From JAHJQQ01 sp032907525 (lineage in GTDB: Bacteria; Pseudomonadota; Gammaproteobacteria; Thiohalobacterales; Thiohalobacteraceae): DNA of 10,207 nt. The notes beneath the pieces were generated by a model. It ran no database searches. It saw nothing but the letters and a program-made list of their open reading frames with translations, and was not told where the DNA came from. The position numbers were made by a program, and so were the translations under genes. The first letter of the stretch is position 1. The number at the start of each line of letters is the position of its first letter. The stretch covers positions 1 to 10,207 of the forward strand of contig JAJJPM010000167.1 of assembly GCA_032907525.1 (NCBI GenBank), given 5' to 3'. This document shows positions 7,268-10,207 of the stretch, in pieces.

Positions 7268-8219
7268 CGGTCGACTCCCAGGCGCTGCGCGGATTGAAGC
7301 GCAGTTCGCTCGCCATGCGCTGATAGAGTTCGCGCGTGCGCGCGTCATCCGCTGGCGGATTGACGAGCTTCAGGATGATGAACAGATCGCCCGGCTGCTG
7401 CGCCGGCAGGCCGCGCCCCTTCAGACGCAGTTTCTGGCCCGATTGCGCGCCGGCCGGGACCTTGACCTCGACGCGTCCACCCGGCGTCGGCACCTGGATG
7501 CGCGCACCGAGCGCCGCTTCCCAGGGTGCCAGCGGCAGGGTCATGTACAGATCGCGTCCTTCGACCTGGAACAACCGGTGAGGTTCAAATTCGATTTCGA
7601 GATAGAGATCGCCGGCCGGTCCGCCGCCGCTGCCGGGCGCGCCCTGGCCGGCCAGGCGGATCTTCTGGCCGGCGCCGATGCCCTTAGGGATGCGCAGATT
7701 CAGCGTGCGCGGGCGCAGGGTCACCCGCCCGCGCGCATCGACCTCGGGGGCCTGCAGCTGGATGCTGCGCTGTGCGCCGGTGAAGCTGTCCTCCAGCGGG
7801 ATGAGGATCTTCGCGTGATGGTCTTCGCCGCGCAGGGCATAGCGCCCGTGGCGCGCGGAACGGCCGGCGAATGGCGAGCCCATGCCGAACAGGGCCTCGA
7901 AGAAATCGCTGAACTGATGGGCGTCGGCGCCGGTGAAGCCGCCGCCGCTGAATTCGAAGCCGGCATCCCAGTCCGGCGGCGGCCGGAATTCCTGGCCGGC
8001 GCGCCACTGGCTGCCGAGCTGATCGTAGGCCGCGCGTTTCTGCGGATCCTTCAGGACCTCGTTGGCCTCGTTGACCTCCTTGAAACGGGTCTCCGCATCC
8101 GGTTCCTTGCTGACGTCCGGATGATACTTGCGCGCCAGCTTGCGGTAGGCGCGTTTGATCTCGTCCTGGGTCGCGTCCTTCGCGACGCCGAGGATGGCGT
8201 AATAGTCCTTGAATTCCAT
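7254..8219 (-). CDS. cbpA: J-domain co-chaperone CbpA (DnaJ-like, no zinc finger)
   Basis: This 321-residue protein is a class B J-protein that delivers clients to DnaK and stimulates its ATPase. The J-domain (1-68) contains the essential HPD tripeptide at residues 33-35. A Gly/Phe-rich region follows (about 85-120, FEFSGGGF, FFEALFGMGSPFAG). Two beta-rich client-binding domains make up the rest (about 135-300), with no CxxCxGxG zinc repeats, as in CbpA and unlike DnaJ. Length and order match E. coli CbpA (306 residues). The following overlapping gene is cbpM, its known inhibitor, which supports the assignment. No good Shine-Dalgarno sequence is visible before the ATG at 8219; the start is taken from the strongly conserved MEFKDYYAILGV opening. 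Confidence 0.95.
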   Translation of the reverse strand: MEFKDYYAILGVAKDATQDEIKRAYRKLARKYHPDVSKEPDAETRFKEVNEANEVLKDPQKRAAYDQLGSQWRAGQEFRPPPDWDAGFEFSGGGFTGADAHQFSDFFEALFGMGSPFAGRSARHGRYALRGEDHHAKILIPLEDSFTGAQRSIQLQAPEVDARGRVTLRPRTLNLRIPKGIGAGQKIRLAGQGAPGSGGGPAGDLYLEIEFEPHRLFQVEGRDLYMTLPLAPWEAALGARIQVPTPGGRVEVKVPAGAQSGQKLRLKGRGLPAQQPGDLFIILKLVNPPADDARTRELYQRMASELRFNPRSAWESTDGTN

Positions 8220-8287
8220 GATCCGATCATCTGCCGTTCAGACGGGTACGCCCGCGCCGGGATGGCCGACGCGGGGCCCGGTTCCCG

Positions 8288-8734
8288 TCAGCCTTCGACC
8301 TGGATGCGGCGCGGCTGCACCTTCTCCTGCTTCGGGATCACCACCTCCAGCACGCCGTGCTGGCACTTGGCGCTGATCGCCTCGGCGTTGGCCGTGTCGG
8401 GCAGGCTGAAGCGGCGGAAGAAGCTGCCGCGCACGCGTTCGATGCGCTTGTAGCCTTCGCGCTCCTCCTTCTGCTCGGACAGGCGCTCGCCCCTGATGGT
8501 GAGGATGCCGTTCTCCATGTGCACCTCGATGTCCTTGGGGTCGACACCGGGGATGTCCGCATGGATGACGAAGCGGTCGGGCTCTTCCTTGATGTCGGCG
8601 GCCGGCGTCCAGTCGCTGGCCGTGACGCTGGCGCCTTCCTCGCCCATCCGGCGGCGCTGCGGTGCGAACAGCTGATCGATTTCGTTGTGGAGCTGGTTGA
8701 GCAGCCCCCAGGGTTCGTAACGGACCATGCTCAT
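8288..8734 (-). CDS. Small heat shock protein, Hsp20 family (first gene of stress operon)
   Basis: This 148-residue protein is a bacterial class A small heat shock protein of the usual length. The alpha-crystallin domain spans about residues 41-138 and shows DWTPAADIKEE, FVIHADIPGV, the GSFFRRFSLP strand and CQHGVLEVVIPK. The C-terminal anchor IQV is at 144-146. The MVRYEPWGLLNQLHNEIDQLF opening (residues 3-23, broken by no gap) is characteristic of the family's N-terminal arm. ATG 8734 is chosen over the longer frame to 8794 because GGAGG sits eight bases upstream, and because the longer start would lie inside the sigma32-like -10 box. It is the promoter-proximal gene of the operon hsp20-cbpA-cbpM-hsp20-degQ and should be strongly induced by heat or protein damage. 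Confidence 0.95.
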   Translation of the reverse strand: MSMVRYEPWGLLNQLHNEIDQLFAPQRRRMGEEGASVTASDWTPAADIKEEPDRFVIHADIPGVDPKDIEVHMENGILTIRGERLSEQKEEREGYKRIERVRGSFFRRFSLPDTANAEAISAKCQHGVLEVVIPKQEKVQPRRIQVEG

Positions 8735-8792
8735 GGTATTTGCCTCCGCGATTGGGTTGGCGCTCCGACTGGGGGAGCGCGGTCTGGGTTTC

Positions 8793-8821
8793 ATATGGGA
8801 ACGGCCGGGATGAACATCAAG
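8793..8821 (-). promoter_or_regulatory. Sigma32 (heat shock) promoter of the stress operon
   Basis: On the minus strand CTTGATG (8815-8821) and CCCATAT (8793-8799) are separated by 15 bp. The -35 is the same heptamer I recall for the E. coli dnaK P1 promoter, and the -10 matches CCCATNT exactly; the usual gap is 13-15. Transcription would start near 8786, giving a leader of about 50 bases before the hsp20 ATG. No comparable promoter was seen inside the downstream genes, so it probably drives all five. Confidence 0.75.
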
Positions 8822-8933
8822 GGGCGGGGTTGAGGCGGCGGCGGGCGAGGGCTACCCTTCGTCCGTAGCTCGTCCGCGGTCCGCCGCAGGTCGGCCGAAG
8901 TCCGATAAGCCCGGTTCGCCGGCGGGTATATTA

Positions 8934-8955
8934 GAAACACAATATATTGTGTTTC
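8934..8955. promoter_or_regulatory. NrdR box 1 (perfect 22-bp palindrome)
   Basis: The core ACACAATATATTGTGT (8937-8952) is a match to the known NrdR consensus, and the symmetry extends three more base pairs on each side. NrdR is the nucleotide-sensing repressor of ribonucleotide reductase genes. The site lies 285 bases before the nrdJ start and about 20 bases upstream of a candidate -35 box at 8976. Confidence 0.85.
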
Positions 8956-8975
8956 GCTTCTGTGCGACGAGGGGC

Positions 8976-9004
8976 TTGGCAGGGCCGCCCCGAGGTGTTA
9001 TAGG
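8976..9004 (+). promoter_or_regulatory. Candidate distal nrdJ promoter (P2)
   Basis: TTGGCA (8976-8981) and TATAGG (8999-9004) are separated by 17 bp, and a TG one base before the -10 box gives an extended -10 element. Transcription would begin near 9011. It lies between the two NrdR boxes. This is a consensus match only. Confidence 0.4.
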
Positions 9005-9063
9005 GCGGCGGTATGTTGTTTAAATTATTGATTTAGAAGTTAAATAAATAGCTTCCCGGCCTA

Positions 9064-9092
9064 TTGACAGTCCGCTTATGGCCGCATAACCT
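9064..9092 (+). promoter_or_regulatory. Candidate proximal nrdJ promoter (P1)
   Basis: A perfect TTGACA (9064-9069) is followed after 17 bp by TAACCT (9087-9092), a weaker -10. An AT-rich block (9013-9051) lies upstream. The start would be near 9099, placing NrdR box 2 over positions about +5 to +20, a repressing position. Confidence 0.45.
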
Positions 9093-9103
9093 ACGCCGAC
9101 ACG

Positions 9104-9119
9104 ACACAATATGTTGTGT
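9104..9119. promoter_or_regulatory. NrdR box 2
   Basis: ACACAATATGTTGTGT matches the NrdR consensus with one asymmetric base pair at the centre. It lies 121 bases before the nrdJ ATG and just past the start expected from promoter P1. Confidence 0.8.
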
Positions 9120-9239
9120 GTCGGTTGGGCCCCCGACACAACCATTCGTACGTTACGTTGGCGCCGGCCCGACCCCCCGTTTTCCGGGTTCAAGTGCACA
9201 CCCCTACCAAGACGAAAACAAAGGGAACCAGGAGGTTCG

Positions 9240-10207
9240 ATGAAGCCAGCACACCTCAAGGCCGTTGCCACCGCCGCCGCCGAAATTCCTTTGCAGCCCG
9301 CGTCGCAGGACATCTGGGACAAGAAGTACCGCCTCAAGACCAAGACCGGTCAGGCGGTCGACCACGAGATCGACGATACCTACAAGCGCGTCGCGCGCGC
9401 CCTGGCGGAGGTCGAGACGACCCCCGAGCTGCGCGAGACCTGGTACGAGCAGTTCGTCTGGGCGCTGCGCCGCGGCGCCATTCCGGCCGGCCGCATCACC
9501 TCCAATGCCGGCGCCTGGGAACACAAGCCGGCGACCTCGACCATCAACTGCACTGTGTCCGGCACCGTCCGTGATTCCATGGACGACATCCTCGAGAAGG
9601 TTCACGAGGCCGGCCTGACCCTCAAGGCGGGCTGCGGCATCGGCTACGAGTTCTCCACGCTGCGGCCGCGCGGCGCCTACGTCGCCGGTGCCGGGGCCTA
9701 CACCTCGGGTCCGCTGTCGTTCATGGATATCTACGACAAGATGTGCTTCACCGTCTCGTCCGCCGGCGGCCGCCGCGGTGCGCAGATGGCGACCTTCGAC
9801 ATCGGCCATCCGGACGTCATGGACTTCATCCGCGCCAAGCGCGAGGACGGCCGCCTGCGCCAGTTCAATCTGAGTCTGCTGATCTCCCAGGAGTTCATGG
9901 AGGCGGTCAAGGCCGACGCGCAGTGGAAGCTCGCTTTCCCGCTGAAGCCGGCGGAACTGGAGGCGGAGCCGCTGGACCTCGACGATCCCGAGAAGGTGGT
10001 CTGGCGCGACTGGCCGGTCAAGGACGGCTACGTGACCAACGCCGTCGGGCAGACCGCCTGCAAGGTCTACCGCACCATCCGCGCGCGGCGCCTGTGGGAC
10101 GTGATCATGGCGTCGACCTACGATTTCGCCGAACCGGGCTTCATCCTGATCGACAAGGTCAACGAGATGAACAACAACTGGTTCTGCGAGAACATCCGCG
10201 CCACCAA
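9240..10207 (+). CDS. nrdJ: Class II (adenosylcobalamin-dependent) ribonucleotide reductase, 5' part
   Basis: The first 322 codons of this gene are visible and the frame is open to the window end. The enzyme reduces ribonucleotides to deoxyribonucleotides using vitamin B12 to start the radical, so it works with or without oxygen. The opening (IPLQPASQDIWDKKYRLK, then DDTYKRVARALA) and the core motifs STINCTVSG with redox Cys104, LTLKAGCGIGYEF (Cys132), SSAGGRRGAQMATFDIGHPD and NNNWFCENIRAT are typical of proteobacterial NrdJ. The radical-site NPCGE motif normally follows directly after ENIRAT, just beyond the window. AGGAGG at 9230-9235 lies four bases before the ATG. Two NrdR boxes upstream independently support the call. 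No other reductase subunit gene is in the window. Confidence 0.96.
   Translation, partial: MKPAHLKAVATAAAEIPLQPASQDIWDKKYRLKTKTGQAVDHEIDDTYKRVARALAEVETTPELRETWYEQFVWALRRGAIPAGRITSNAGAWEHKPATSTINCTVSGTVRDSMDDILEKVHEAGLTLKAGCGIGYEFSTLRPRGAYVAGAGAYTSGPLSFMDIYDKMCFTVSSAGGRRGAQMATFDIGHPDVMDFIRAKREDGRLRQFNLSLLISQEFMEAVKADAQWKLAFPLKPAELEAEPLDLDDPEKVVWRDWPVKDGYVTNAVGQTACKVYRTIRARRLWDVIMASTYDFAEPGFILIDKVNEMNNNWFCENIRAT

Larger units (their letters stand above)
8735..9239. other. 505-bp divergent intergenic region between stress operon and nrdJ
   Basis: No gene is supported here. From the left it holds the hsp20 leader with a 7-bp hairpin (8760-8780), the sigma32-like promoter, a GC-rich stretch without clear signals (8822-8933), NrdR box 1, a candidate promoter (8976-9004) that overlaps a 7-bp inverted repeat (8984-8990 / 9003-9009), an AT-rich block (9013-9051), a second candidate promoter (9064-9092), NrdR box 2, an 8-bp hairpin (9117-9124 / 9133-9140) and the nrdJ ribosome site. 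I saw no cobalamin riboswitch box despite the B12-dependent enzyme downstream. Confidence 0.7.

Noticed and set aside
8218..8230. Perfect 13-base palindrome (ATGATCCGATCAT) at the cbpA start
   Set aside because: It has a one-base centre, so it cannot fold as a hairpin, and it mostly reflects overlapping GATC and ATG; an operator inside an operon is unlikely.
8880..9239. Cobalamin riboswitch before nrdJ
   Set aside because: A B12-dependent reductase made it worth looking for, but no B12-box-like sequence or suitable multi-stem layout was found; NrdR boxes explain the regulation.

Overview
The window reads as a chromosomal segment of a high-GC gammaproteobacterium. A sulfur-oxidising chemolithotroph (Chromatiales/Ectothiorhodospirales type) is a reasonable inference but not proven. 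Supports for this are the NtrB/NtrC-style signalling pair, the CbpA/CbpM/Hsp20/HtrA stress cluster, a class II ribonucleotide reductase behind NrdR boxes, and a small protein that resembles half of a sulfur oxygenase reductase.

Left part (1-4034, plus strand): the tail of an outer-membrane-like protein, then a probable operon. It holds a membrane PAS-containing histidine kinase, a sigma54-dependent NtrC-family response regulator, and a secreted protein with a coiled coil and a PA14-like beta domain. A modular GCCACGGAA repeat lies between kinase and regulator and runs right up to the regulator's start codon. A second copy in opposite orientation follows the secreted protein.

Middle (4035-4967): a repeat-rich gap between convergent genes. 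It contains the second GCCACGGAA element, two tandem copies of a perfect 24-bp palindrome, a diverged third copy and a GC-rich hairpin. Next, on the minus strand, is a 148-residue protein whose Cys, HxxxH and Glu line up with the mononuclear iron site and active cysteine of sulfur oxygenase reductase. It has its own sigma70-like promoter, with a 16-bp palindrome at the expected transcription start.

Right part (4968-8734, minus strand): a compact protein-quality-control operon in the order hsp20, cbpA, cbpM, second hsp20, degQ-type protease. A clear sigma32-like promoter stands at 8793-8821. Two small heat shock proteins, a J-domain co-chaperone, its modulator and a periplasmic protease would together cover aggregation control in cytoplasm and periplasm.

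End (8735-10207): a 505-bp divergent intergenic region with two NrdR-box palindromes about 167 bp apart and two candidate sigma70 promoters, followed by nrdJ, the adenosylcobalamin-dependent ribonucleotide reductase, which runs off the window.
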